Shown here: one piece after another, positions 22,972-34,266 of the stretch | How the letters are laid out: each line of letters begins with the position of its first letter | Position numbering within the stretch: position 1 is the first letter of the stretch | Assembly (NCBI RefSeq): GCF_036898095.1 | Contig: NC_090751.1 | Span: 83,892,540 to 83,956,539, forward strand | Origin: Palaemon carinicauda | Lineage: Eukaryota > Arthropoda > Malacostraca > Decapoda > Palaemonidae | DNA: 64,000 bases | Direction: 5' to 3' | Translations under genes and position numbers: made by a program | Notes under the pieces: model-generated | What the model was told of the DNA's origin: nothing | The model's database searches: none | What the model saw: the letters and a program-made list of their open reading frames with translations, nothing else

Positions 22972-24393
22972 CTGGTTGGGTGTCAGCAAGGAATAAAAAC
23001 ACGAATGAACTTATCAATTACCTGCTCTATGGTTTTCACTATTAAATTTTTCTTGCAATCATATTTCATCATATCACTCTAACAGGCATTCACAGTTTTT
23101 CTTTACTTGGATGACTTCATTCATTCATTCCATTTTATCAACATAATTTCCTCTGACCTCTTCTCATTAAAAAATAGGATCTTTTCTTATTCTAACAATC
23201 AACAGCTTATGACTGTCTCATTATGTCTTATTACTCTTATATATAGTTCATCAATACTTGTTCTTCTTGAGAGTGCAGCTAGTGTTTTCTTTTCTGTCAC
23301 TCATGGTAACACCATATTTTAAATAATTTTGACATATCAAGTGCTTTTCTATCAGCATTAAATTTTTCCTGTTGATGTACTTTATGCTAATATCAAATGC
23401 TAACCATAAAGCAACTTAACATCTTTCAAATAATACTCTCTTCTTTCACATCGCAATAAACTTACTTAAATTTCAATTATACTTTGAAGCAATAAGCAAA
23501 AACAAGCTACCATAATCAGTATAATTTTTACTGAGATCTTAGTTCTGACCCTCCAAATACCATCCTATCCCTGTCCAAAAAATTTACAGTATAGTAATTA
23601 AAAGTTTCAAATAATTTCTTTATTTTTCTAATCTGATTCTTCAAAATTCATTCATGTCCATCTTGCTAATCTTAAACACAAAACATACACCTGCTCTTCA
23701 TCTAATTTATAGTCTTGTGTAAATACAAATTTCATAATTTTTATTTAAGTAAAATATTGTCATTTTCCATCCTCCATATATGAAATTTCAGTCAATTTAT
23801 ATGGAATAACTTTTCACATGGGTTTCTCTCTCTAATAAAAATCTTTGCGCACACAAATCATACCCTGAGATTCATTCTAAAGCAACAGGAACATATTAAA
23901 ATAGTTAGGTAAGCAAGATAGTTTGTTTAAATATAACAAGGTTGCATAACAAGACCTAAACGAACATTCATGTAAAAACCATACGATGCTTAAAATTGTT
24001 ATACATGCCAGAATAATGAAAGTATTAGGATGCTTTTAATTGTGAATACAAACAGGAAAAAATTCCTTATGATTTAAGAAAGTACAGTACACACATTCTA
24101 TTTTAGGAGACAAAGCTGGTTATTGAAAACTAATTTTTATGACTATCATCTTCATCCATTGGCTATTATCAAACATTTCAATCAAAATTTGATGAAGGAA
24201 ATAATAGAGATTCAAAATTTGATGAAGGAAATAATAGAGATAACTGTTATTTTCTTAGTAACACTACAAAATCAAATGAAGCAAAATACATCAATCCAAG
24301 TGGATTACTGAAAGATACATTGTTTTAAAACCTTCTAAGAGGGCAGAACATTCAGTTAAAATAAATTAAGAATATTGAGTGCAATACATTTAA
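22972..24393. other. Intron, left part
   Basis: No gene. A 30-bp unit (TCAAAATTTGATGAAGGAAA-TAATAGAGA) is tandemly duplicated at about 24,182-24,241. Confidence 0.6.
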
Positions 24394-24701
24394 CCCTTTT
24401 ACCCTCAAGCTATTTAGAACTTTCCAACCCTTAACCACCAGGCGTTTTTTTTTTTTTTTTTCAAGCACATTTTGCAATATATATTTTTTAAATTGCTCTA
24501 ACAGCCTTAATCTTCATCATAGAGAGGTTAGGTTGGTCTCATTCTTTTGGAAAATGCATGAAGTTTCTCAAAGTTATCAAAAATATGCAAAAAAAAAAAA
24601 ATGTAAAAAGCGGTTTTTTGCAAGGACATACTAGTACGTCCATGGGGGTAAGGGGATGAGTTTTGTGAAACGTACCAGTACATCCACTGGGGGTAAAAGG
24701 G
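24394..24701. mobile_element. TTAA-flanked MITE (piggyBac-like)
   Basis: A 308-bp element bounded by TTAA at 24,390-24,393 and 24,702-24,705. The terminal inverted repeats are CCCTTTTACCC, perfect over 11 bp. Subterminal inverted segments around GGACATACTAGTACGTCC and CGTACCAGTACATCC follow. TTAA duplication with CCC-starting ends is the hallmark of piggyBac elements. It has no coding capacity, so it would need a transposase in trans. It lies inside the E-F intron of the FERM gene, about 85 bp from exon E. Confidence 0.8.
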
Positions 24702-24790
24702 TTAACTGTTAAAAAATTTTCAGTTTTAATCAAATCATGGTAAAATAGTCGGAAGTAATTACAGACAACTCAAAACATCATAATACTTAC

Positions 24791-24988
24791 TTGTGACACA
24801 TGATAGAAGTGAGTTCCATAATGTAAAGTATCTTGTATTATGTTGATAAACTGAGTCTGAGCCATTGTATAATGATGGCTGCTTAATTCCTTGTGCAACT
24901 TAAGAAGGTCTTCAGAAATTTTACTTGCTTGTCCACCTCGCAGAAGGGACTCAGGAACATAATGTTCAGGAAGAAAGTACCCACCTTC
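24791..24988 (-). CDS. FERM-domain gene, exon E: end of F2 lobe, start of F3
   Basis: 198-bp exon, 66 codons (residues 154-219), phase 0 on both sides. It opens with Glu-Gly-Gly-Tyr-Phe-Leu-Pro-Glu-His-Tyr-Val-Pro-Glu, the Phe-X-X-Glu-His-Tyr-X-Pro motif that follows the acyl-CoA-binding-like F2 helices in PTPN13 and FRMPD2. It ends with Tyr-Gly-Thr-His-Phe-Tyr-His-Val, the standard Tyr-Gly-X-His-Phe-X-X-Val start of the F3 lobe. Acceptor AAATGAAG is weak in pyrimidines, so a neighbouring AG is possible; this one keeps phase and homology. Donor after CAA is GTAAGT. Confidence 0.9.
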
Positions 24989-26087
24989 CTTCATTTACAA
25001 AGAAATCACACTTAGAAAAGCAATTAATGGTTTTTAAAAGTAAAGAAATGTTAGTTAGAAGTACATTATACATTAAACATTATACAAAATGTAGCACACT
25101 ATAAACCTCCAGAAGGCAGTAAAGTCGTGAACATGGTGCATATCTAATCAATTTGACTACTTGGCAATCTCTGGCTTACACTCAGGTCCTAATGCCATAT
25201 ACAATTTTAATGTCCAGACAAATTAATTTCTAAGATCCCTTTATTTTGTTTATCGACAAAGGAAAACTAAATGCATCAATAAACAAGTGCTTTTCATAAA
25301 CAGCATACTTTCACACATTAGCAAAGAGCATTCACAATCATTATGGGTAAACTAATCGAATGCTCAAACAAAAGTATCAATGGCAGATTGAATACCGATA
25401 AGAAGAGACCTTAATGACCACGTAAGAACTGACAGAACTGATTTTGAGGGTGCAATTTTTTATATACTGTATGCTGGAGAAGTAATACCAGAATAACGCC
25501 TGTCAAGCATTATAGTTGTTCAACAAAATGTTTCAGAAGTCTAGAGATGATACAATGCTTGGAAAAATTGACGATGAATAAAATGTCAGTCAAAAGAATA
25601 AAAATGCAAAAATTTAGTAAAACGAATAAAAAAGTATTTAGAAAGACAGGTTCAAAAACTGATAAAGGAAGGAATACAACAAGCAGAAGAAATTAGCAGT
25701 AATAATTGTGTAATCTACATGTAAATAAAAAGATCAATGATAAGAAAAAGAGAAAATTCACATAGAGATGTACAGTATACAAGAGAAAGGCTAAAAATTA
25801 GGTAGCCTCAATAAAAAAAAGAGCTGGGAGGTATCAATTTAAAATAGACTGAATACAAATGGATATACTGATGGGGTAAAATATTTACAATGGTGAATGG
25901 TATGAGAAAAACATTATAGCAAATATTTGAAAACAAGGACAAAACAATAGATGGAATCACTGAGGCAATATTCTGAAAATCCTTTGAAAGAGAATCAATA
26001 CAATTTGAAGGTGTTACCAAGAAAAAGAGACAATGAGAATAACACGAAAAAGCTCTAGGACCACATTTTCACGAGAGCCAGATGACT
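24989..26087. other. Intron sequence, unassigned
   Basis: Part of the 12.5-kb D-E intron. No repeat or gene recognised. Confidence 0.5.
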
Positions 26088-26470
26088 ATTATTATTACTA
26101 GCCCAATCACAACCCTGGTTGAAAAAGCAGTATGCTACAAACATTAAGGATCTAATAGGAAGATTAGCCTAGTGAAGAAAATAAATAAGGAAACATATAT
26201 ACTATGTATGAGAAGTAATGAATAAAATATATAAATACTAAGATCACTAACAATGTTGAAATAGATGTCATATATAAAATATGAAGTGAGATTTATGTCA
26301 TCCTTTACAACATAAAAGCATTTGCAGAAAGTTTGAAAATCTGAAATTCCACATATTCAACCCCCAAATAAGGAAGATCATTCCACAATCTGGTCACAGC
26401 TGAAATAAAACTTCTGGAATATTATGTAGTATTAAGCCTTATGATGGAGAAGGCAAGACTGCTAGAATTA
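26088..26470 (+). mobile_element. (ATT)n-associated repeat, copy 4
   Basis: Starts with ATTATTATTACTAG and the family core (CACAACCCTGGTTGAAAAAGCAG). It extends farther than the other copies, to about 26,470, with GGAAGATCATTCCACAATCTGG and a segment ending AAGACTGCTAGAATTAACTATAG. It gives the best view of the full repeat length, roughly 400 bp. Confidence 0.6.
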
Positions 26471-26487
26471 ACTATAGTCTATTTTTT

Positions 26488-26580
26488 ATAGCGGTGCATA
26501 TTTGCACCGACTCACAGGGGTGCCCTTTTAGCTCGGAAAGGTTCCTGATACCTGATTGGTCAGAAGTATTTTTGTCCGAA
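26488..26580. repeat. Possible DNA-transposon end with hairpin
   Basis: AGCGGTGCATATTTGCACCG forms a short hairpin (GGTGCA / TGCACC) and is followed by a GC-rich stretch unlike its surroundings. No matching partner end was found within the intron, so the assignment is tentative. Confidence 0.3.
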
Positions 26581-26984
26581 CACCTTCATTGTTCTCAAAT
26601 AATTACCAACTAATGTGAATCAAAACTTATTTACTAACCTATATTTCTCCATCAGATATGTTTTGCCAATAAACAATATGAAAGAATGAGTACATTATAA
26701 AGTATCTTCATGGTAAGTCTAAATTTAATAACGCAATCCGCCGAAGTCAATGACAGCCGCTCATTTTCGGATGTAAGCTTTGTAATTTTGTAATTTTTCC
26801 CATATTTTAACCCAAATTGGGATAAATTACACTCATCAAAAGTTAAATATGTTATTATAAACTTTCTTCGAATACCAGAATTTACCAAAAATATGGAATT
26901 AATAAAACCCGATATTTGTGAAAACTTATGGGGAGGTATAGGCACTATGGTCACCATCAACAACTACTCTTTGCAATCTATTAC

Positions 26985-27170
26985 TTAAAAATTTAATAAT
27001 GATACTAAAAAAAGACCCATCCACTTCACCTGTTTGAGTTTGAAAACAAGGGCTTCATAATTAAAGGCAGCACTAAAATCAAAGCCATTCATATGACTTT
27101 CGAGACCACAATCAAGAAGGGATTTCTGTACAGCATTGAAAAATGTAAAAAAGCCTGCTCCAAGGCTTTT
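26985..27170 (-). pseudogene. LINE RT fragment
   Basis: A minus-strand frame reads Gly-Phe-Asp-Phe-Ser-Ala-Ala-Phe, Asn-Tyr-Glu-Ala-Leu-Val-Phe-Lys-Leu-Lys-Gln and Met-Gly-Leu-Phe-Leu. This matches the first catalytic region of an RT (Asp-X-X-X-Ala-Phe-Asp-X-Val-X-His-X-X-Leu), as in Jockey/CR1-like LINEs, with the leading aspartates partly changed. Short and dead. Confidence 0.5.
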
Positions 27171-27349
27171 GCAAAAGCCAAATTGCAAACTAGAAAACCA
27201 GATGATCACCTTCAGCAACATATTGAGGCGTTTTCAAAATCTTTAGATATTGGAATTATATAAACACAATTACCTAATGAAGTAACATTACCAATACTCC
27301 AATAAGTGTAAAAGAATCACTTCTTGCTAACACTGAAAAATAACTGCCA

Positions 27350-27410
27350 TGCGAATGCTAGGCGAACACGTTGCCACTGTACTAGCCAGGAGGCTAGTAA
27401 AATAAAAATA
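27350..27410 (-). mobile_element. tRNA-derived SINE fragment
   Basis: Second copy of the sequence at 19,755-19,815 (CATGCGAATGCTAGGCGAAC-CGTT, then GCCAGGAGGC on the plus strand), about 85% similar by eye. Confidence 0.55.
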
Positions 27411-28539
27411 CCATTTGGGTCTATGCCTCCAAAATCATCAAGGTCCAGCTAAAATGTTTAAATTCCATGGGACCAAAAAGCTAAACTAGTTAGTTATGCC
27501 TCAGAAAAACAGCAATGAGGATGATCGATTTTCTCATTACTCTGCGTACTGTACTGTCATCAAAATCAGCCAAAAGGGTTGCATTTTTCTTTGGACAGTG
27601 AGTGACAGAGCCATCTGGTTCAAGAAAGGAGGAACTGTTAAGTCTACAACAAAGAGGGCAGATTTAAGGGTGTACTTTTGTTCCTGGGTTGTACCAGAAA
27701 GGGTTTCTTTTACAGTCAAAACTCTCTTGGAAATCATACAAAGGAAAGTATAGGGTCTGATGAGAAGGATAATTGTATGACAATATGGTCAAAATTAAAA
27801 GTGGTATGTGGAAGTTACAGAGGATTAAGATAGCTTGGTCATACTATAGAGTTATAGAAGGTGCAGAGAGAATGATTGAGAAAAATCGTTAAATCCAATA
27901 TATGTTTTTATTTTTCCAGAAGCCAAATAGAGATCAAGAATTTATAATAAGGGAACTACAGTACCCAAAATTATAGCAAAGAGAAAAACACTGTATATTA
28001 GACCATATATTTTTTCATCCTTAGAAGGTAAAGTATAGATTAAGTACAAAGCAATAATGAAGGTAGTGAGTAGCAAAATGTTAATTTTCCATAATACAGG
28101 ATCATGATTAAAGATAGCAGAAAGTGTGTAGGAAGGATATGCTCCTAATCTGAATTGTAAATATACAAGCAAAAAACTACTTAAATGCCCAAAATGAATA
28201 AGGAGAGAAAAAATGGTAGTAACGGTAAAGACACAACATATAATATTGGAAGGGCAGGTCTACGAATAAGTACATTACAGTATTATTATTACCTTGTGGA
28301 TATACTGAACTGGGGAGCAGAAATTGAGAGGGTAAAAAAGAAGAAAGATTATCAAGCGGTTGGGTGAAATGGAGACACTGCTAAATTACGGGTAATTAAA
28401 AGAATTAAGTAAGCAAACAGAATAAAGCCCTATGAAGTATATAAGGCTTGTAATACTCTATGAAGTATCAAACACCAGAGGAAATTTAGAAAACTGTGAC
28501 AACAGATCATAACCCTAAGATTCCAGGCCTGAGTAAATG

Positions 28540-28800
28540 TACAGTGGGTAGATCATTTTGAAGGAAGAAGTTTCAGAAATGTGTCTAAATGATAAAAATT
28601 AAGGATTTAAAAGACTGAAATGGTTTGGACATTTATAAGGGATGAAGTAAAATAAAAAAGAAAAGATACAAAAAAAAAAAATGGAAGAAAGCCTATAAGA
28701 TGTCTTGAGAAATCAGGAAAGAAAGGTATAGAGGACTCATCTCCTGTCTAGGGCCATTAAGGAAAAAGCAGAGATAAATACGGTATGTTAATGATGATGG
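28540..28800 (+). pseudogene. RTE-like LINE C-terminal relic
   Basis: A plus-strand reading contains Arg-Leu-Lys-Trp-Phe-Gly-His-Leu followed by a Lys-rich stretch, which mirrors the C-terminal Trp-Phe-Gly-His-Val motif of RTE LINEs. It is broken by stops. Confidence 0.45.
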
Positions 28801-28919
28801 GGTCACCAGAAAACAGTTTTAGCTACAAAAAGTAACAAGTCCCTATTTTCATGATTATGAAAGAATAACTATGACTTTTCTTAAATGGAACTCAGAAAGT
28901 TTTTGTTACAAAAAGCTTA

Positions 28920-29217
28920 TTTCTGGGTCGACCTGTGACGGCCGGTGAAAAAGTCCTTCTTTGTACTTTTTCTGATATAAATCTTCCAAATATACCAGAG
29001 AAAATTAAAAGCATGGAATGCAGAGGTTACAACCCTCGCGCGAGCACCTTGTTGGTGTCGTATATCTAACAAGGGCGTTTGTAAAACACTATTCACAGGC
29101 TGTCTTCCATTTGGATAATCCCTTCATCAAAGGGGGAGGGCCGTGACAGGCCCTAGAGAATACAGTTGGGTTACCCTACCGACACCTACCACTCGCGCTC
29201 ACCAGGTCATCCTTCTG
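28920..29217. repeat. DIRS-A left inverted terminal repeat
   Basis: Pairs with 37,067-37,384 over nearly its whole length, starting TTTCTGGGTCGACC and ending TCATCCTTCTG. Differences are single bases, apart from the outermost 30 bp, which diverge more. Confidence 0.9.
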
Positions 29218-30269
29218 ATTTGGAACTTGCAAACAAGTTGAGTTTTTTGGGCACAGTGTTTTTTCGAAGAGTTTCTCGTTATTTCAACATGACTGACGTT
29301 GCTACTTCACCCTTACCAATGTTAAGTACCATAGTTTGTTTTGGCAGCTTTTGACAGTACCGGGCATTTGTTCTGTTTCCAATATGGTGGTTTTTAGTTT
29401 TGGAAGCGATTGTCCTGCCGAGGTATCGGCAGCCATTTTGGGTTATGTTCGCTTCGGTAAATATTCTAGTTTTTTTTTGCCCATCTGGTACTCTGTCATC
29501 TAGGTTATATCACTTACGTTTTATGGCCTTTTTGTGTTATCATTAATTTTTATTAGTTTTTACTATGGTATTTATTTGCTTGCAAGTCCAATTTGGACCT
29601 ACGAAGAATAGCGATTTAAAGAATAGCGAATTAAAGTTTAGCGATTTAGTCTGTTAGTTTGTACTCGCCTCAGAGGCTTCGATTTACTATATCCTTGTTT
29701 ATTTGTTACGTTGTCGTTATTCTTCGTTCTTGGTTATTACAATTACTAAGAAAAGCAATCAATTTTATTAATTTTCTTGTTTTATTGTGTGATGTTAGTT
29801 TTTTATTATGTAACCTTGAGAGCGAAAACAGAGAGTGCTCGTTCCCTGTTCTACAGATATGAGCTATCCCTTCTCTCGTTTTCTTTGTTAGCTCGAGTAA
29901 GAGAGGTGAATTTCCCGTTCTCCGTTTTTATACGATCACGAGTTATTCAGGCCTCCTCTTAGTATCAGAGTTGATGATAGTACATTTAATATTATGAACG
30001 TTTTTATTGATGTGGTTACTGTTAATATAGCTAACACTATTAATAGGTACGTTAGTGTATGAGTCATTAATTGGGGTTGTTTTATACCGACACCCTTAGC
30101 TCCGCCTTGAGTTATGCTTAGCTCCGCCTTGAGTTATGCTCCGCTATAATGGATACTCATTGGGTGAGAACTAGTTATCGTACAGGAGCAGATTTTTGGA
30201 GTGCAACGGTGAAATCCGGCACTCGGACTCCGGCTGAAGCCTTTTACACACGAACCTTTGTCATGTTTG

Positions 30270-31015
30270 ATCATAATTACACCGTTACGGCCCCCTTTTT
30301 CATCGTATCTCCGGCTTCACTGGAGATCACACAAACATTCATTGAGGTTAATGTTATCGTACTGGAGACGGTCACGATATTACGATGACGGGCCTTTGCT
30401 ACCGGATCTCCGGTACAAACAGAGATCAAGCAGACGTCCAGAACTTTTTTCATCGAATCTCCGGCTTCGCTGGAGATAACACAAACATTCATTGAGGTTA
30501 ATGTTTTTGTACCGGGGACGGTCACGATATCACGGTGACGGGCCTTTGCTACCGGATCTCCGGTACAAACAGAGATCAAGCAGACGTCCAGAACCGGAGT
30601 TAACAATGTGATACCGATGAAGATTTCACAGTTTCATTATTACGGTCCCTTTTTCATCGAATCTCCAGCTTCACTGGAGATAACACAGACATTCAGTATT
30701 AGAGAATGTTATCGTACCGCTGAGGATCACGTTTTCACGATGACGAACCTTTGTCACTGGTTCTCCGGTACAAACAGAAATCAATCAGACGATCAGAATC
30801 AGGGTATGAACCCTTTTTCATGAATAATCACAATATCGTTATTACGATCCTTTTCATCGAATCTCCGGCTTAACCGGATATCGTACAGGCGATCAGCATT
30901 GAGGTTAATATTAGTTTTCCTCTGGTGTTCACGTTGTCACTATGACGGACCTTTGTACCAGAGATTGTTACCGGAGCTCCGGTACAGACAGAGATCACTC
31001 AGACCACGGGTGGCC
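30270..31015. repeat. Degenerate 150-200 bp tandem repeats in DIRS-A
   Basis: The segment CATCGAATCTCCGGCTTC-CTGGAGAT recurs at 30,301, 30,451, 30,655 and 30,855, each followed by ACA-ACATTCA and a block ending in CTCCGGTACA-ACAGAGATCA. Spacing grows from 150 to about 200 bp. It occupies the position of the 5' or gag region and contains no convincing protein. Confidence 0.8.
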
Positions 31016-31158
31016 AATCTTTTGTTTTGCTGTAAAGGAAAGGATTTAACATGAATACAAAGTAAACTGTACTTACTTTAATGACACTTTGAATTTGCGT
31101 TGGTAATATTCATTAGCTATTCTTGAAAGTCCTAATAAAAATATATGAACACAACTAT

Positions 31159-31511
31159 GCCTATATTTATGCATATATTTAATTCTAACTATGTATAAAT
31201 ATGGATAAATATCCATACAACATCGTGTTCAAATAGAAATAAATTGATTATGCCTATATTTATGCGTATTCAATTCTAACTATGCCTAAATATGAATAAA
31301 TATCCATACAACATAGTGTTCAAATAAAAAAAAAATTGATTGTGCCTATATCTATGCATATTCAATTCTAACTATGCCTAAATATGAATAAATATCCATA
31401 CAACATCGTGTTCAAATAGAAATAAATTGATTATGCCTATATTTATGCATATTCAATTCTAACTATGCCTAAATATGAATAAATATCCATACAACATAGT
31501 GTTCAAATAGA
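31159..31511. repeat. 92-bp tandem repeat, about four copies
   Basis: GCCTATAT-TATGC starts at 31,159, 31,252, 31,344 and 31,435, giving periods of 93, 92 and 91 bp. Units share CATACAACAT-GTGTTCAAATA. It lies in a block (about 31,015-31,690) that interrupts DIRS-A. Confidence 0.85.
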
Positions 31512-31610
31512 AATAAGTTTCCACTCAGTACTGGGAACCGAACGTTGGCCCCTTCTAATGAAGGGCCGGGTCGAGACCAACCATGCCATGAGAGGCTATC
31601 TACTGTTCCT
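31512..31610 (-). mobile_element. tRNA-derived SINE-like segment
   Basis: On the minus strand, CATGGCATGGTTGGTCTCGA resembles an A box and GTTCGGTTCCC a B box, with about 40 bp between. It adjoins the 92-bp tandem array, so the array may be the SINE's tail. Confidence 0.5.
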
Positions 31611-31689
31611 TGAAACTCTGGTCAGTGAACAGATGAATCAATAGAATACTAATATCCAGTAAATAATGTTAGACCCGGTTCTGAACGTC

Positions 31690-33040
31690 TGAGTCAGGGG
31701 TGGCCAACCTGTGGCGAATGCGCCAACAGTGTCACATTTCACGAATACAAGTGTCGAACTATACCCCAAAAGATAGTACATTAAATGACTTTTCTTTAAA
31801 ATCAATTTTTATGAGTTATACAGCTGATCCCAGCCTGTGAATAGGATCACTAACCAAAGTTCAAGGAACATCCAGACTTATGTCCCCTTTCTGTTACAGA
31901 AGGTTCGCCTACATGGTTCCCGTCAGGATGATGATGAATCTCTCTGGCCTGCAAGAGAGGCTCTCCGCCCTTGGGTATCAAGGTTGGGAAGAAATGCTCC
32001 ATCTAGAGGTCCCTATCTCCTCAGAGTGTCCTCTCTAAGGTTGGACGACGACCCCATGGACGGGCAGGTAGGTGGGGATGAGTTTTGAGCCTTCAGCTTT
32101 GCAATTACCTACGTCACCGACCTAGGACCCTTAAAGGATCCTGATGTTCATGTTACCCTGCATAAACCGTGACTGCTAAAAGCAACACATTCTAGGGAAA
32201 ACCAAGGGGCTATGACGGAGCTCAAAAGTATGGTGGTGAGTCGGATCCGTTCAGGAACTCGGAAGTTTCCCCCTACAGCCCCAGGCATATCGAAGTAACC
32301 TCCTTCGATAAAAACAATGCATAGAGATTTGCCTTACATGTTCCATATATAGATGGTACTGTAAATCTGGATGGCATAGACATCCTCCCTCTGGGGGACC
32401 TAGATTTTACTCCCAGGTACTAGAATTCCCGTTCAACGGATTCATTCGATTGAAAGAGATTGCCTTGGTTAGGTTAGACAAGGTACCGAAGGTAACAGTA
32501 TTATTTCCTAAAGGGCAGGCCCGATCTGTCTGGACCAGGATGTTGTCAGTCTGGGGGGTACGATAATTCCAAGATCTGCCCTTCCAATTCGACCTACACG
32601 TTTGATGGTCTGATCGGGTTAGTTGTGGGAAATACGTTCTGTCTGAGGCCTCTATCAGACAGGAATCGATAGTCGGTTACCCACTCGTCATCACAGCCTT
32701 CCTCTGATTCGACGTCTATGCATCCAAATCCCCCTCATCAGGTGGTCTACCTCACTGATTCCCCAGGTACACAGCCCAACCCCGTTGGGATGTTTTACCT
32801 GCATACAGCCCTAGATCCGAACCCTCAGGCTCCTTTCGTGGACACCAGAGAGGAAGCTACAGGAGTAGAAGACAGTCTCGCCATCGAGACGGACCTAGGA
32901 AAAAGGGGGCTCGGAGAAGGAAAGTACCTAGATTCACTCCCTCACAACGCGGTGGTCCCGGTAGGGGGTAGACTTTACCACTTTCGAGACCATTGGACCT
33001 TCGGTCTGTGGGCTCATAGCATAATCTCTAAAGGTTTGAG
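31690..33040 (+). pseudogene. DIRS-A gag-to-RT region, decayed
   Basis: Open frames at 31,837-32,088 and 32,718-33,044 are free of stops for 80-108 codons but show no motif I recognise. Position between the 5' repeats and the RT suggests the C-terminal part of a gag-like protein. Function is inferred from position alone. Confidence 0.4.
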
Positions 33041-33139
33041 GTGAAAATGGCCACAAGGTCCTCCTCCTCCACCAGTGACCTTCTCCCAGAAATCCACTCC
33101 CATCCTGAAAGAGTACACCACAGGGTTACTCAAGAAGAA

Positions 33140-33613
33140 GCAATCAAACGGGATCGATCACTGAAGTTCCAAAGGCACCTGTTCACAATTCCGAAGAAAG
33201 GCTTGTCGGCATTGAGAGTGGACCTGGACTTGTCAAGCTAAACTCTTACATTCTCTGCGACAAGTTCCGGATGTTGACTATCTCTCAGGTACGGACCTTA
33301 CTTCCCCGTGGGACCGTCACCACCTCTGTCGATCTTACCGACGACTATTATCTTGCGCCTATAGCTCGAAACTTCTCTTCTTATCTGGGTTTCCGCCTAA
33401 GCAGGAAAGCCTTTGTGTTCAAGACATGCCCTTTGGCCTCAACATTGATCCCAGGATATTCACGAAACTGGGAGAGAGAGTGTTAAAACAACTCAGGAAC
33501 CAAGAGATACAGATCATTGCTTATCTGGCCGGTTGGCTCATTTGGGCCCGGCCGGACATAGAAGGCAACAGAGCTACAAAGGAATTACTTCGATTTCTCG
33601 ACAACCTGTGATT
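33140..33613 (+). pseudogene. DIRS-A reverse transcriptase, catalytic box lost
   Basis: Fragments in shifting frames: Phe-Thr-Ile-Pro-Lys-Lys-Gly (33,185), Leu-Thr-Ile-Ser-Gln-Val with Val-Asp-Leu-Thr-Asp (33,275-33,345), then Met-Pro-Phe-Gly-Leu-Asn (33,426) and Ala-Tyr-Leu-Ala-Gly-Trp-Leu-Ile-Trp-Ala (33,518). In active DIRS RTs the last motif is Tyr-Leu-Asp-Asp-Trp; here both catalytic aspartates are replaced (Ala-Gly). A stop sits inside the first segment (33,239). Non-functional. Confidence 0.8.
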
Positions 33614-33864
33614 TCGGGTCAATCTCCAAAAAATCTCGCCTGCAACCATCAGGCCACTTAGAATGGTTAGCCATTCAGTAGGACCTTTCGAAGCACACGT
33701 TGTCTCTCCCTTCCAAAAGGTAAGAGGAATAGTTTCCAAGATCAAAAATTTTCTCAAACACAAACAGGTGTCCGAAGAGCCTTAGAAAGTATCCTCGGAC
33801 TTTTCCAATTCACTTCAGTAACAGATCTCCTAATAAAAGCCAAACTCAAAGACATCAATCGAGT

Positions 33865-34187
33865 TTGGAAAAAGAGAGCTACAGTACCTATAAGAGACAA
33901 GGTCTCGAAGATCCCCTCTGTCTTGAAAATGAGACTACGCCCATGGTCCGAACCGAAGGACCTCTCCAAATCGGTTCCTCTACAATTCCCACCTCCACAA
34001 GTGACATTCCATACAGCCGCGTCTCTAAGTGGATGGGGGGATTACTCCGAACATCAGATGTTTCAGGTTCTTGGTCACTCGCCATGAAACAGTCCCATAT
34101 CATTGTTCTCAAAGCCATGGCAGTGTTCTTGACCCTGAAATGGGGCTATTTTTTTTTGTTTAAAATTTACATTTACGTATGTAAAAC

Positions 34188-34266
<79 letters not shown>

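Noticed and set aside
27496..27753. 85-codon plus-strand frame in the D-E intron
   Set aside because: No motif, overlapped by an equally long opposite-strand frame, and no splice support.
30277..30606. 109-codon minus-strand frame with an internal repeat
   Set aside because: The repetition is just the 150-bp DNA tandem repeat seen in translation, and it runs antisense to DIRS-A.
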